A DNA stretch of 64,000 nt from JAJPKK01 sp963702755 (GCA_963702755.1 CAVPDZ010000006.1:186001-250000); one strand, 5' to 3'. Positions 1 to 9,876 are shown, counted from the first letter of the stretch. Notes: a model not told the origin generated them from the sequence alone. A program made the numbers and translations.

Positions 1-387
1 GTAGTTCGGCGGCGGGAAGAGGTTGGTGGGAAGCTGCTTGCCGGCGGCGGTGATGGCGGCCTGGACGTCCTGCGCCGCGCCGTCGATGTTGCGGTTGAGA
101 TCGAACTGCAAGACGATCGTCGTGAAGCCGAGCACGCTCACCGACGTCATCTGGGTGACGCCGGCGATCTGCCCGAACTGGCGCTCGAGCGGGGCGGCGA
201 CCGACGCCGCCATGGTTTCAGGGCTGCCGCCGGGAAGACCGGCCGATACCTGGATGGTCGGGAAGTCCACTTGCGGCAGCGGCGCCACCGGCAGGAACGG
301 GAACGAGACCAGGCCGGCGAACGCAAGCGCCGCCATCATCAGCGCCGTCGCGACAGGCCGGCGGATAAACGGTTCGGAGATATTCAC
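1..387 (-). CDS. RND efflux transporter permease subunit, N-terminal part (MdtB/MdtC-like)
   Basis: Inner-membrane pump subunit of a tripartite RND exporter; only the first 129 codons are in the window. Reading leftward from a GTG at 387 the protein starts with a cytoplasmic helix (ISEPFIRRPVATAL) and the first membrane segment, then the start of the porter domain (PQVDFPTIQVSAGLPGG, and ERQFGQIAGVTQMTS), as in the MdtB/MdtC/AcrB family. The GTG overlaps the stop of the upstream adaptor gene by four bases (GTGA), which indicates translational coupling. Family membership is clear; the substrate cannot be told. The remainder lies off the left edge. Confidence 0.9.
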   Translation of the reverse strand, partial: MNISEPFIRRPVATALMMAALAFAGLVSFPFLPVAPLPQVDFPTIQVSAGLPGGSPETMAASVAAPLERQFGQIAGVTQMTSVSVLGFTTIVLQFDLNRNIDGAAQDVQAAITAAGKQLPTNLFPPPNY

Positions 388-1601
388 TGCGCGCGCTCCT
401 CGCTCGCCGTATTTTGAGCAGCGCGCTGCGTCGGCGGCTGGATGGCCACGAGGGAGCCCGGTTGCAGTTTGTAGTAGCCTTCGATGACGACCCGATCCCC
501 GTCTTTGACGCCCGACGTTACGATGGCTACGTCGTCGGATGGGGGACCCATCTTGATCGGCCGCATCGCGGCTTTTTCGTCACTGCCGATCGCCCAGACG
601 AACATCCCGTTCGGGCCGCGCTGCACGGCGGCGGTCGGCACGGTGAGCGCGTTCATCTCGGTGTTCAGCAACACGCGTGCGTTGACGAATTCGCCGGGCC
701 ACAGCCGCTCGTCGGAGTTCGGAAAGAGGGCCTTGAGCTTAAGTGTCGCCGTCGTCTGATCGATGAGCGCGTCGATCAGCATCAGCTTGCCGGTGCCGAG
801 CTGCTTGACGTTATTCTGGTCGAATGCCGCAACCGTGACAGGGCCGCGCGCCATGGCTTCACGCAAGGGCTCGAGCTGAATTTCCGGCAAGGTGAACAAC
901 ACCGTGGTCGGCTGGACCTGGGTCAGTACCACCAGCGGCATTGCGTCGTTGGCGTGGATGATGTTGCCGATGTCGATCTGGCGGATGCCGGCGCGGCCGT
1001 CGATCGGCGAGGTGATGATCGTGTAATCAAGCTGCGTCGCGGCGCTTTCGATGGCTGCTTCGTCGGCCTTGATCGACGCCTTGAGCGCGTCGACCTTGGC
1101 TTGCTGCTGGTCGACGACCTGCTGCGTCTCGAAGCTCTTCGCAACCAGGTTCTTGGCGCGCGCCAAGTCCTTTTCGGCCGAGATCAGGTTAGCTTCGTCC
1201 ATACCCTTCTTGCCGACCGCCTGGTCGTAGGCGGCCTGGAAGAGCCGAGGATCGATCTTGGCGAGCAGGTCCCCCTTCTTGACATGCTGTCCCTCGGTGA
1301 AGGCGATCTCGACGAGCTTGCCGTCGACCTGGGAATGGATCGGAACGGTGTTCAGCGCCTGAACGGTGCCAAGGCCGCTGACATAGATCGGCACATCCAG
1401 CCGGCCGGCCGTGGCCACGCTGATCGGGATCTTGCGGACGGGCGCTGCTTTCTTCTCGCCACCGGGGTGATGCAACCAATAGTAGCCGCCGCCGACTGCC
1501 GCGACCGCGACAAGCACGGTCAGGATCGCGACACCGCGCCTCGGCTTCGCCGGTTTGGCGCGATTTGCCATCACGATCGTGTCCTGCCTTCCGTCCGCCA
1601 T
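384..1601 (-). CDS. RND efflux periplasmic adaptor subunit (MdtA-like)
   Basis: Membrane fusion protein linking the RND pump to an outer-membrane channel. After a basic N-terminus there is one membrane anchor (AILTVLVAVAAVGGGYYWL), then a lipoyl half-motif (VDGKLVEIAFTEGQHVKKGD), an alpha-hairpin, the second lipoyl half (TIITSPIDGRAGIRQIDIGN), beta-barrel and membrane-proximal domains ending near VIEGYYKLQPGSLV. About 405 residues, normal for MdtA. ATG codons at 1637, 1601 and 1571 are all possible; 1601 was chosen because an AAGGG lies about 10 bases upstream, but 1571 would also leave the full anchor. First gene of the efflux operon; an FNR-like box lies about 85 bp upstream. Confidence 0.9.
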   Translation of the reverse strand: MADGRQDTIVMANRAKPAKPRRGVAILTVLVAVAAVGGGYYWLHHPGGEKKAAPVRKIPISVATAGRLDVPIYVSGLGTVQALNTVPIHSQVDGKLVEIAFTEGQHVKKGDLLAKIDPRLFQAAYDQAVGKKGMDEANLISAEKDLARAKNLVAKSFETQQVVDQQQAKVDALKASIKADEAAIESAATQLDYTIITSPIDGRAGIRQIDIGNIIHANDAMPLVVLTQVQPTTVLFTLPEIQLEPLREAMARGPVTVAAFDQNNVKQLGTGKLMLIDALIDQTTATLKLKALFPNSDERLWPGEFVNARVLLNTEMNALTVPTAAVQRGPNGMFVWAIGSDEKAAMRPIKMGPPSDDVAIVTSGVKDGDRVVIEGYYKLQPGSLVAIQPPTQRAAQNTASEERAQ

Positions 1602-1682
1602 TGGAATTGCCACCCTTGAATTTATAAACCGATCCACTTTAGCAAATACTGCGCCATAATCGGAAAAGCGAATATATTTCCG

Positions 1683-1696
1683 TTGATACAGGTCAA
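1683..1696 (-). promoter_or_regulatory. FNR/FixK-like box upstream of the RND efflux operon
   Basis: The sequence TTGATACAGGTCAA is an imperfect palindrome matching the FNR/FixK pattern TTGAT-N4-RTCAA. It lies in an AT-rich gap whose only rightly oriented downstream genes are the leftward RND operon. If the site is centred at -41.5, transcription would start near 1648 with a weak -10 (GATTAT) about 10 bases upstream. This suggests control by oxygen or redox, or by another CRP/FNR regulator. Seen: the palindrome and its position. Inferred: function. Confidence 0.5.
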
Positions 1697-1805
1697 CATG
1701 AATAAAATTTCATCAAAAAAGGCCTCCTCCTGGATCGCGATGGTGCAGTGCACGCACAGGCTGCCGACCTAGGAAGACTGAATTTTTGGATGATCTAGGC
1801 GGTAA

Positions 1806-2252
1806 TCAGACGCCGGCGTGAACTGTCGCGCGCGCGACCAGGAATACGATGCCAATTGCTGTCATGCCGAAAGCGACAGCGGCGATCGGCAGCAGGATTT
1901 CGATTGCCGCCCTCCATGACCGGCAGCGCCCAGTCCAGGCATCGAGGTCGCCGTGGATCCACTCACCGAAACTCTCGGCCAAGCGGCCGCTCTCGCCTCC
2001 GATGGCAACATCCGTCATTGCGACATCTGAAGGGGCCTCCTGATCGGCATGGGGCGCTGCGCGCGACAACATGAACGGAATCCCGATGGCCATGATGAAG
2101 AGAACGCTGACCATCACGAGCGCCAGACTGATGTAGCCGCTGCCGTCGAAGAAGACCCACGCAGATATCAGAAGCCATACGGCGAGCCCCACCATGACCG
2201 CGTAGATCAGCGGGTGGAGATGATCGGAAACATGATCGTCATCGGATTGCAT
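1806..2252 (-). CDS. Small membrane protein of unknown function
   Basis: Predicted 148-residue protein starting MQSDDDHVSDHLHPLIY. Two adjacent membrane segments (about residues 14-31 and 37-57) are followed by a charged soluble stretch and a C-terminal membrane helix (IEILLPIAAVAFGMTAIGIVF). The open frame continues upstream to 2402, but that extension is arginine-rich and unlike a real N-terminus, so the ATG at 2252 is preferred although its ribosome binding site is weak. I recognise no family. It is separated from the RND operon by about 200 bp and probably has its own promoter. Confidence 0.55.
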   Translation of the reverse strand: MQSDDDHVSDHLHPLIYAVMVGLAVWLLISAWVFFDGSGYISLALVMVSVLFIMAIGIPFMLSRAAPHADQEAPSDVAMTDVAIGGESGRLAESFGEWIHGDLDAWTGRCRSWRAAIEILLPIAAVAFGMTAIGIVFLVARATVHAGV

Positions 2253-2612
2253 CGCCGTGGCGCGTCTCGGTTTTACAAACCGCCAAGCGGCGTCGGCCAG
2301 GCACCGACCAACTGCCGGCGCGGTAAGCGAGCAACTCACGCTTATTGAATGCGCAAGGTGCCGTGCTCGTTCGCGCGCAAGCTCTGCGTCGAACCACCGC
2401 ATATCGGTCGAGCTTTCAGTAGCACCCTGAAATCACGGCGAAATTTGCACGCGATGCGATGCGCTGCCGCAGCAGCCTTAAGAAATGTTCATCACCGGGA
2501 CAGGCGTCCGTAAGGTCCGAAGATTATTCCAGAGTCACGTCCGCTGCGTGGTTTGGGCGGCGGAGAGTTGAAGAGCAGGAAGCGCAGAAATCAGAACACA
2601 ATGGAGAAGATC

Positions 2613-4130
2613 ATGGCAAAGCTGGATAACCAAGGTGGCCGACCGTTAGCGCGTCGTGCAACCTTGTTGGCATCGGCCGCGGCACTCGGCATCGCGATTA
2701 CTGCTGGGGGCGTCAGCTTCTATCGTCCGACATTCGTTCAACCCGCACACGCGGCGACGACGGAAGTCGCGCCGCAGCCCAGCGGGTTTGCTGACCTTGT
2801 CGCGAGAGTGAAGCCTGCCGTCATTTCGGTTCGAGTGGAACTTCCCGGCAAGGAGGTGGCGAAGCTCGAACAGAACAATGATGAGGGCGCGCAGCCGCAG
2901 CAGGGCTCGCCGCTTGACCGCTTCTTCCGCCAATTCGGACAGCAGGATGCTCCGCGGCAGGCGCCGCGGCATATGGCGGCCGAAGGATCCGGCTTCTTCA
3001 TCTCGCCGGATGGCTACGCGGTCACTAACAACCACGTTGTCGATCACGCCACCGACGTCAAGGTGGTCACGGACGATGGCCACACCTTGTCGGCCAAGGT
3101 GATCGGCACCGACCCGCAGACGGACCTCGCGCTCATCAAGGTCGACAAGATCAACGGCAAGGACTTCACTTACGTCAACTGGGCGGAACATGAGCCCCGC
3201 ATCGGCGACTGGGTGATTGCGGTCGGCAATCCGTTCGGTCTCGGCGGCACGGTCACGGCAGGCGTCGTCTCGGCGCGCGGCCGCGACATCGGCTCCGGCC
3301 CTTATGACGACTTCATCCAGATCGATGCCCCGATCAATCGCGGCAATTCCGGCGGCCCGGCGTTCGACATCAATGGCAATGTCATCGGCGTCAACACCGC
3401 GATCTTCTCGCCGTCCGGCGGTTCCGTCGGCATCGGGTTCGACATCCCCGCCGATACGGCGAAGTCGATCGTGGCGCAGCTCAAGGAGCATGGCCACGTG
3501 ACGCGCGGCTATATCGGCGTCCGCATCCAGCCGGTGACGCCTGAAATCGCCGACAGCCTCGGGATGAAGAAGGTCGAAGGCGCACTGGTCGACGAAGCCA
3601 CCGCCGACGGTCCCGCTGCCAAAGCGGGCATCAAATCCGGCGACGTCATCACGCAGGTCGACGGCAAGGATGTGAAGGGCTCTCGCGAACTCGCGCGTGT
3701 CATTGCCGCGAAAGCGCCCGGCAGCAGCGTTCAGCTCGCCGTACTCCATGACGGTGCCGAGAAGAATGTGTCGATGACGCTCGGCACGCTTCCGACCGAG
3801 CACCAGGCCAGCAACGCCGGCAGCGAAGAGCACGGCAAGGCCGACAACACGCCACGCCTTGGCGTGACCGTCGCGCCGGCCGCCGAGGTTCAGGGTGCCG
3901 GCCAAGAGGGCGTCGCCATCACCGGCGTCGACCCCAACGGCCCGGCCGCTGAGCACGGCGTGCGTACGGGCGATGTCATCCTCGATGTCGGCGGCAAGTC
4001 CGTGTCGAAGCCGGAAGACGTCCGCAATCAGCTCGTCGCGGCCGAAAAGGACGGCAAGCACACCGTGCTGCTGCGGATGAAGACTGCCGACGGCACGCGG
4101 TTCGTCGCGGTCCCGCTGGCCAAAGCGTGA
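2613..4130 (+). CDS. Do/DegP-family periplasmic serine protease (MucD-like)
   Basis: Trypsin-like envelope protease/chaperone of the HtrA family. With the start at 2613 there is a signal peptide ending near PAHAA, a protease domain with catalytic His141 (TNNHVVDHA), Asp171 (DPQTDLALIKV) and Ser246 (INRGNSGGPAFD), then two PDZ domains (about residues 295-370 and 410-505). Length near 505 is normal. The ATG at 2613 has GGAGA five bases upstream; ATGs at 2601 and 2553 are alternatives. It probably degrades misfolded envelope proteins. A GC-rich hairpin follows the gene. Confidence 0.93.
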   Translation: MAKLDNQGGRPLARRATLLASAAALGIAITAGGVSFYRPTFVQPAHAATTEVAPQPSGFADLVARVKPAVISVRVELPGKEVAKLEQNNDEGAQPQQGSPLDRFFRQFGQQDAPRQAPRHMAAEGSGFFISPDGYAVTNNHVVDHATDVKVVTDDGHTLSAKVIGTDPQTDLALIKVDKINGKDFTYVNWAEHEPRIGDWVIAVGNPFGLGGTVTAGVVSARGRDIGSGPYDDFIQIDAPINRGNSGGPAFDINGNVIGVNTAIFSPSGGSVGIGFDIPADTAKSIVAQLKEHGHVTRGYIGVRIQPVTPEIADSLGMKKVEGALVDEATADGPAAKAGIKSGDVITQVDGKDVKGSRELARVIAAKAPGSSVQLAVLHDGAEKNVSMTLGTLPTEHQASNAGSEEHGKADNTPRLGVTVAPAAEVQGAGQEGVAITGVDPNGPAAEHGVRTGDVILDVGGKSVSKPEDVRNQLVAAEKDGKHTVLLRMKTADGTRFVAVPLAKA

Positions 4131-4201
4131 CAGCCATGGGGTGCTGCCGGACGTGCCGTATCTCTCCGGCATGAGTGCCCCCAGCCCGGCGGCAAACCCC
4201 A

Positions 4202-4225
4202 GGGGACGGGCGCCAACCCGTCCCC
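4202..4225 (+). terminator. GC-rich hairpin between the protease gene and the SPW gene
   Basis: GGGGACGGG and CCCGTCCCC form a perfect 9-bp stem around a 6-base loop. No T-run follows, so it may act as a pause or mRNA-stabilising hairpin rather than as a complete intrinsic terminator. Confidence 0.5.
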
Positions 4226-4278
4226 ACCCCTTCAGGTGAGAATTCGCTCAAACAACGTAGAGAAACGAGGAGCGAACC

Positions 4279-4644
4279 ATGAAACACAAATGGCGTAATG
4301 AGGCGTGGTTCGACGTCGCGAAGCTGGTGCTCGCGGCGTTCCTGTTTGCGTCGCCGTGGATCTTCAATTTCACCAGCGTGACAGTCGCGAGCCGAAGCGC
4401 ATGGGCCGGCGGCATTCTCATCGGTCTTGTCTCGGTCTGGGCGATCATCGCCTATGCCGACTGGCAGGAATGGGCGAGCGTCGTGCTCGGTCTGGCGGTG
4501 CTGATCGCGCCGTGGGCGATGAACTTCCATCACACCGCCGTCACCGCCATGCGGGTCGACGTGTCGGTCGGCATCGCGGTCGTGGTGATCGCGCTCGCGA
4601 ACTTGTTGTCGATGCATAGCGCCCCGCCTCGCGTTACGGCGTGA
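4279..4644 (+). CDS. SPW repeat membrane protein
   Basis: 121-residue integral membrane protein with two copies of the SPW-type motif, SPWIFNF (about residues 25-31) and APWAMNF (about 76-82), each within a helical hairpin, giving four membrane segments. This matches the SPW repeat family, which has no defined biochemical role. A GAGGAG ribosome binding site lies just upstream of the ATG. It follows the envelope protease by about 150 bp with a hairpin between them. Confidence 0.85.
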   Translation: MKHKWRNEAWFDVAKLVLAAFLFASPWIFNFTSVTVASRSAWAGGILIGLVSVWAIIAYADWQEWASVVLGLAVLIAPWAMNFHHTAVTAMRVDVSVGIAVVVIALANLLSMHSAPPRVTA

Positions 4645-4759
4645 CGCACCGTCAAGCGTAGCGCGATCGCGCGCCTTGCTTTCGAGCGCGCGGCGGGTAG
4701 GTTGTCCAAAGGCCCGATAAACCCCTTGTGCCCGCCTTGGTCCGCCTGCCGCCGCCGTA

Positions 4760-7106
4760 ATGGAGCATTCCCCGTCCGAAAGCTGGATTGGCGCGCGCCT
4801 GTTGCGCAAGGAAGACGCGCGCTATCTGAAGGGTGCCGGCGCCTTCGTCGATGACATTCGGATGGCGGGCCTTCTCGACGTCGCCTTTGTGCGCAGCCCC
4901 GTGGCGCATGGGCGCTTGCGGCGGATCGGAAAGCCCGAAGGGTCTCGCGGCGATGTATTCACTCTCGCCGATCTGGGCCGGCTCACGACTCTTGAAGCGG
5001 GACCTGAACTTGCCGCATTCCGCGCAAGTCCCTATCCGCCGCTGGCCGATGATCGTGTGCGTTACGTCGGGCAGACCATCGCCGCATGTGTCGCGCCAAA
5101 TCGCGCGGCAGCGGAAGATCTCGCGACGCGCGTCGTCCTCGACATCGACGAACTGCCGGCCGTCACCGATTGCGTCGCCGCCATGCGCCCAGGCAGTCCG
5201 CGCCTGTTCGATAGCTGGCCCGACAACGCCTACATCACCGCGACCATGCAGGAGGGCGATGTCGCGGCCCTGGCATCGGCGCCGCTACGGCTGCGGCGTC
5301 AATTCCGCACCCATCGGCAGGCGACCGCATCGATGGAGGGCCGCGGCGCGCTGGCGTATTGGGATGCACGCAACGACGAACTGGTGATCTATCTATCGAG
5401 CCAGGGTCCGCACGTGATCCGGATCGGCCTCGCCAAGGCGCTGTCGCTGCCCGAACACAAGCTTCGTATCATCGCGCCCGACGTTGGCGGCGGCTTCGGC
5501 GGCAAGAACCGCCTGATGCCCGAGGACATAGCAGTAGCGGCGCTCGCGCTGAAACTGCGGCGGCCGGTGCGCTGGATCGAAGACCGCCGCGAGCATCTCA
5601 TCTCCTCGGTGCATTCGCGCGAGCACGCCTACGATCTCACGCTGTCCGCGGACGCCTCGGGCCGACTGCTCGGCATCGAAGGCGACCTCTATATCGACGC
5701 CGGCGCCTACGCGCTGTGGCCGACGGGCGGTTTCATGGACGCCAGCATGGCGGCGCGCAATCTGCCGGGGCCCTATTGCATGGGCGCGATGCGGATCAAC
5801 ACCTGGACGGTCGCAACCAACAAGGCACCGCTCGGACCTTATCGCGCGGTGGCGCGACCGGGCGCCTGCTTTGCGCTGGAACGCCTCGTCGACGAGATGG
5901 CGCGCGAACTGCGGATGGAGGCGATCGATCTGCGTCGCCGCAATATCGTCACGGCGAAGCAGCTGCCTTATCGGACGGCCGGCGGCATGATGCTGGACAC
6001 CGGCGACTATCCGGCCTCGCTCGATAGCGCAGCCGAAATGGTCGACCTCCCGGCGCTGCGCCGTCGCCAGGCCGCCGGGGAGCCCGATGGTCGCGCGATC
6101 GGCGTAGGCTTTGCGTTCTACACCGAGCAGAGCGGCCACGGTCAGGTCGAATGGATCAAGCGCAAGTCTCGCGTCGTGCCCGGCTACGAGTTCGGCGACC
6201 GCGCGCATGATGCCCGACGGCTCGGTGATCATCTTTGTCGGGACGCATAACCATGGCCAGGGCCATGAGACGTCGCTCGCGCAGATCGCAGCCCATGAGC
6301 TTGGCATCGATCCCGAGAAGATCACGTTGCGCTATGGCGACACGGCCGTCGGTCCTTTCGGTTTCGGCACGTTCGCGTCGCGCTCCATCGTATTCGCCGG
6401 CGGCGCCGTGGCGCGTGCGTCGCGCGGACTGGCAGACAAGATACGGCGTATCGGCGCCCACCTGCTGCAGGCCGATGTTGCCGTGACGCGTCTCGCGGCG
6501 GGCGCCGTGCATGGCCCGAACGCGTCGGTCGAACTTGGCGAGATCGCCTATGCCGCCAATGTCCGCCAGGAACTGCTTCCGTCCGGAATGGAACCGCTGC
6601 TCGACGTCACAGCAACCTACGAGCCGACCGAGACCGGCGGGGTGTTCTCCTACGGCACGCACGCGGCGGTGGTCGCGGTCGAGCCGGACACCGGCCACGT
6701 GGAAATCCTCGACTATGTCATCGCCGAAGACTGCGGCACGATGATCAATCCGATGATTGTCGATGGCCAGATCCTTGGCGGCGTCGCACAGGGCATCGGC
6801 ACTGCGCTCTATGAGGAGATTCCTTATGACGGCAGCGGCCAGCCGCTGGCGACGTCATTCGCTGACTATTTGTTGCCCAGCGCGCCCGAAATGCCGACGA
6901 TCCGCATCGCGCACGCGGTGACGCCGGCGCGCGCCACCGAACATGGGGTCAAGGGCGTGGGGGAGGGGGGCGCCATCGCGCCGCCCGCCGCCATTGCCAA
7001 CGCCGTCGCCGACGCGTTCCGCGCGTTGGGCGCGAATTTCAACGAAACGCCGCTGACGCCGCGTCGCATCGTCGACGCGCTGGCGGCGGCCAAGCGCACG
7101 CCGTAA
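4760..7106 (+). CDS. Xanthine dehydrogenase-family molybdopterin-binding subunit, frameshifted
   Basis: Large catalytic subunit of a molybdenum hydroxylase (xanthine/aldehyde/CO dehydrogenase superfamily). N-terminal part starts ESWIGARLLRKEDARYLKG; Moco-domain motifs include DVGGGFGGKN, GPYRAVARPGACF and GVKGVGEGGAIAPP, whose Glu is the usual catalytic base. Reading frame 2 runs to VVPGYE near 6190 and frame 3 continues SATARMMPDGSV; one extra T in GAGTTCG at 6191-6192 explains the break, and joining gives about 781 residues, normal for the family. It lacks the AYRCSFR loop of form I CO dehydrogenase. The usual FAD and 2Fe-2S subunit genes are not adjacent. Substrate unknown. Confidence 0.85.
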
Positions 7107-7190
7107 CAGGACTGATTGGCGACGAATTTGCCTCGAATCCCGCTCGATCGGCTCAGCGAGACTTAAAGACTTCAGCGCCATCCTCACGCC

Positions 7191-7340
7191 ATGCGTGTGT
7201 CGTGCTGGATCGCGTTCATCCTCCTCACCGCTTGGCTCGCGGACATTGCCTTCTATGGCGGCGTTCACGCGGATGCGACGGCCAAGCTGGCGCGCGGCGT
7301 TGCTCACGGCATTCTGCTCGGCCTGCGGCACTACGTGTAA
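7191..7340 (+). CDS. Possible small membrane protein (49 aa)
   Basis: Short open frame MRVSCWIAFILLTAWLADIA..., with one hydrophobic helix at residues 5-22 and a basic/amphipathic tail ending GLRHYV. It lies in the 500-bp gap after the molybdenum hydroxylase gene. No strong ribosome binding site is visible and I recognise no family. Support is the composition (helix then amphipathic tail), so treat it as tentative. Confidence 0.4.
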   Translation: MRVSCWIAFILLTAWLADIAFYGGVHADATAKLARGVAHGILLGLRHYV

Positions 7341-7367
7341 CGGCTAGTGCATGTGCCGACAGCGTCG

Positions 7368-7494
7368 TAGCCCGGATGAGCCAAACGGGTCCCGCCTTTG
7401 GCGGGCCCGATGACAGGCTCCGCGATATCCGGGGCTGAGATCTCCCTATCGCCGACTTTGGCCCCCGCATATCGCTTCGCTCATGCGGGCTACG
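7368..7494 (+). repeat. Degenerate palindromic repeat, CGTAGCCCGGAT family
   Basis: CGTAGCCCGGATGAGC at the left is matched in inverted orientation by GCTCATGCGGGCTACG at the right. Same family as the perfect element at 9877-9968. The interior is decayed. The rest of the 7341-7632 gap holds no gene I can support; it should contain the promoter for the outer-membrane protein. Confidence 0.7.
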
Positions 7495-7632
7495 GTGAAG
7501 CGATCCCTACTCGGCCGACAGGTGGTCCGATAGGGGTAAAATCCGCTTGTCTTGGCCACGGGATTAACCGAATATTGACGCAATTTCGTCCGGTCGGGTC
7601 CGGATCGGTGGGGTTCGTGCGTGGGGGGTGAG

Positions 7633-8393
7633 ATGGCGAGACTGTTGTCTCGCGTCGTGGCTGTTGCGTTTGTGGCGTTGTTGGGCGCTGGCGCTCCGGT
7701 ACACGCGCAATCCTATTCGTGGGATGGATTATATATTGGCTCGACCCTCGGCTTTGCGTGGTCGGCGCCGAACACCAGCCTCTCCGTAAGCTGCCCGGCC
7801 AATGGGTATTTGTGCACGCCCGGAGTAAATCCTCCTCTTACAAACCCCACTTGGTCGTTGCTTTCGGCTTTCAATTGGTCGGGACAGTTCGGCTACAATT
7901 GGCAGTATCGCAGCGTCGTGCTGGGAGCTGAAGTCGACGGCGGCTATCTTCATCTGCACGGCAGCCCGCAGCTGAAAGGGCATTTGGTTCGGCGAGGAGC
8001 ACTTTCAACTTTACAGAGTCGCTGAACACCGATTGGATCGTGTTGCTGCGCGGGCGCGTCGGATGGGCCGTCGAAGCGCCGGTCCTGTTCTATTTCACCG
8101 CCGGCGGCGCGTTTACCGACTTAACGATCTCAAACTCATACACCGACGACAAGGGTGCGGGAGAATCCGCTTCAGCCTCCAGCACGCTCGGATGGACGGT
8201 CGGCGCCGGCGTGGAACTCGCATTGACCCACGCATGGACGGTCAAGGCCGACTATGCCTACGTCGATTTCGGCTCGAACTCGGTAACGGGCACCGTCGTC
8301 AGCGCTGGAAGGATCAATGGGTTGACGACGACGGTCAATCTCAACGCCAGCATCTTCCGCGCCGGCGTGAATTTCCGCTTCAATCCGCCCTAA
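7633..8393 (+). CDS. Outer-membrane beta-barrel protein (Omp25/31-like), frameshifted
   Basis: Secreted barrel protein. Signal peptide (residues 1-26, ending APVHAQ), then SWDGLYIGSTLGFAW, the usual first strand of the rhizobial Omp25/31 family; later strands include LLRGRVGWAV, TLGWTVGAGVELAL, WTVKADYAYVDFG and the C-terminal AGVNFRFNP. The frame changes from 1 to 3 near 7980-7986 (after PQLKG, resuming FGSARSTFNFTES), equal to one missing base or two extra ones. Joined length is about 253 residues. Probably structural or porin-like; no transport function can be assigned. Confidence 0.75.
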
Positions 8394-8405
8394 ATCCGGC
8401 CGCGA

Positions 8406-9839
8406 TCAAAATCCCTCCGGCAAATGCGCCGCCCATTTCGCCTTGATGCGGGCGTCGAGCTCGCGGCTTGATCGCGCCACCACGGGAAAGCTGTCGCGCC
8501 GCGCAAACGGCTTGCAGGCGTCGATGACGACGCGGGAATTGCGCCGGTCGGTGTCGCCGTCGTAGCACATCGGGTCGAGGTGGGTGCTCCAGCAGCCGCG
8601 CACGATGTCGACGTCCTCGCGCGGGTCGCAGCGCGTGCACATCGCCCAGATCACATCGTTGACATTGGTCGGATCGATGTCGTCGTCGACCACGATGGTC
8701 CAGCGGTTGGCATAAGCCCCCGCATGGCACTGCGACGCGACGAAGCCCGCCTGCTTGGAATGCCCGCCGTAAAGCTGCTTGATCGAGACCGTGAGCCAGA
8801 AGCGGCTGCCGCCGGCTTCATGCGCCCACACGCCCTTCACCTCCGGCACGCCGGCCGCCTCGAGCTGGTTCCAGACCGCGCCGCAGCGATAGGTGCCGAG
8901 ATAGAAGGTGTTGTCGTTGGGCGGCACTGCCGGGATCGCGCCGAGCAGGATCGGATCATCGCGGTGCATGAGCGTCGCGATGCGGATCGCCGGCTCCGGT
9001 CGCGTGCCGCCGGCGTAATAGCCGGTCCATTCGCCGAGCGGGCCTTCCTGGATTTCATCGCCCGGATGGATAAAGCCTTCGAACGCGATCTCGGCATTAG
9101 CGGGCACCGGCAATCCCGTCTTCGGCATGTTGAAGACCTCGACCGGCTCGCCGAGGATGCCGCCGGCAGCCTCGAACTCGCTCTTGCCGTAGGGGATTTC
9201 GAGCCCCGCCAGCATGAACAGTGCCGGATGCATGCCGACCACGACGGCGACCGGGCAGGGCTCATTGCGGGCGTGGTACTTCCCCATGATGATGCGGCCG
9301 TGCTTGCCGGGCGACATCATCACGGTCGCGACATCGGGCGCTTGGCTCTGGACGCGGTAGGCGCCGTAATTGACCCAGCCTGAGTCCGGGTCCTTCATCA
9401 CCACCATGCAGGCCGTGCCGATGAAGGCCCCGCCGTCATGCTCGTGCCAGACCGGCGTCGGAATGCGGCCGATGTCGACCGCCTTGCCCTCGCTCACATT
9501 GTCGAGCAGCGGGCCGCCGTTGACTTCCTTGGGCTTGAGATACTTCGCAGCGCGCATGTAATCGCGCCACCAGCGGATCAGCTCCATCTCGGACCCGGAA
9601 GGCGGCAGGCCGAGCGCGATGTTGATGCGCGGCACCGAAGTGAGAATATTGGCGAGCACGCGGTGGCCCTTGGCGAAGCCCGGCACCTCGTCGAACATCA
9701 CCGCGGGGTTGCCCATCCGTCGCTGATAGATGTCGACGATGCCGCCGATCTCCTCGCGCGGCTCCGCGCCGCGAATGATCTTCAGTTCGCCCGCCGCCGC
9801 GACCTCATCGATCCAGTTGCGCAGGTCCTTGTTGGCCAC
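8406..9839 (-). CDS. UbiD family decarboxylase
   Basis: 477-residue protein of the UbiD/Fdc1 family, prenylated-FMN-dependent (de)carboxylases of aromatic or unsaturated acids. Family features: N-terminal DLRNWIDEVAAAGELK, the stretch AYRVQSQAPDVATV, the GPLGEWTGYYAGG segment carrying an active-site acidic residue, and DDIDPTNVNDVIWAM near the C-terminus. Length is typical. No UbiX (prenyl-FMN synthase) is beside it. It is co-directional with the tartrate-type dehydrogenase gene upstream, a perfect palindromic repeat lying between them. Most similar in style to catabolic UbiD relatives rather than ubiquinone-pathway UbiD; substrate unknown. Confidence 0.88.
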   Translation of the reverse strand: MANKDLRNWIDEVAAAGELKIIRGAEPREEIGGIVDIYQRRMGNPAVMFDEVPGFAKGHRVLANILTSVPRINIALGLPPSGSEMELIRWWRDYMRAAKYLKPKEVNGGPLLDNVSEGKAVDIGRIPTPVWHEHDGGAFIGTACMVVMKDPDSGWVNYGAYRVQSQAPDVATVMMSPGKHGRIIMGKYHARNEPCPVAVVVGMHPALFMLAGLEIPYGKSEFEAAGGILGEPVEVFNMPKTGLPVPANAEIAFEGFIHPGDEIQEGPLGEWTGYYAGGTRPEPAIRIATLMHRDDPILLGAIPAVPPNDNTFYLGTYRCGAVWNQLEAAGVPEVKGVWAHEAGGSRFWLTVSIKQLYGGHSKQAGFVASQCHAGAYANRWTIVVDDDIDPTNVNDVIWAMCTRCDPREDVDIVRGCWSTHLDPMCYDGDTDRRNSRVVIDACKPFARRDSFPVVARSSRELDARIKAKWAAHLPEGF

Positions 9840-9876
9840 GATGAAGTCTCCTGTTCAAAATTCCATTCTAACGGGA

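Noticed and set aside
2646..4172. 508-codon open frame on the minus strand opposite the DegP-like gene
   Set aside because: Arg/Asp/His-rich antisense shadow of a high-GC gene; the plus-strand protein has all catalytic motifs. The same applies to other long antisense frames, such as 13371-15545 plus and 34051-35748 minus.
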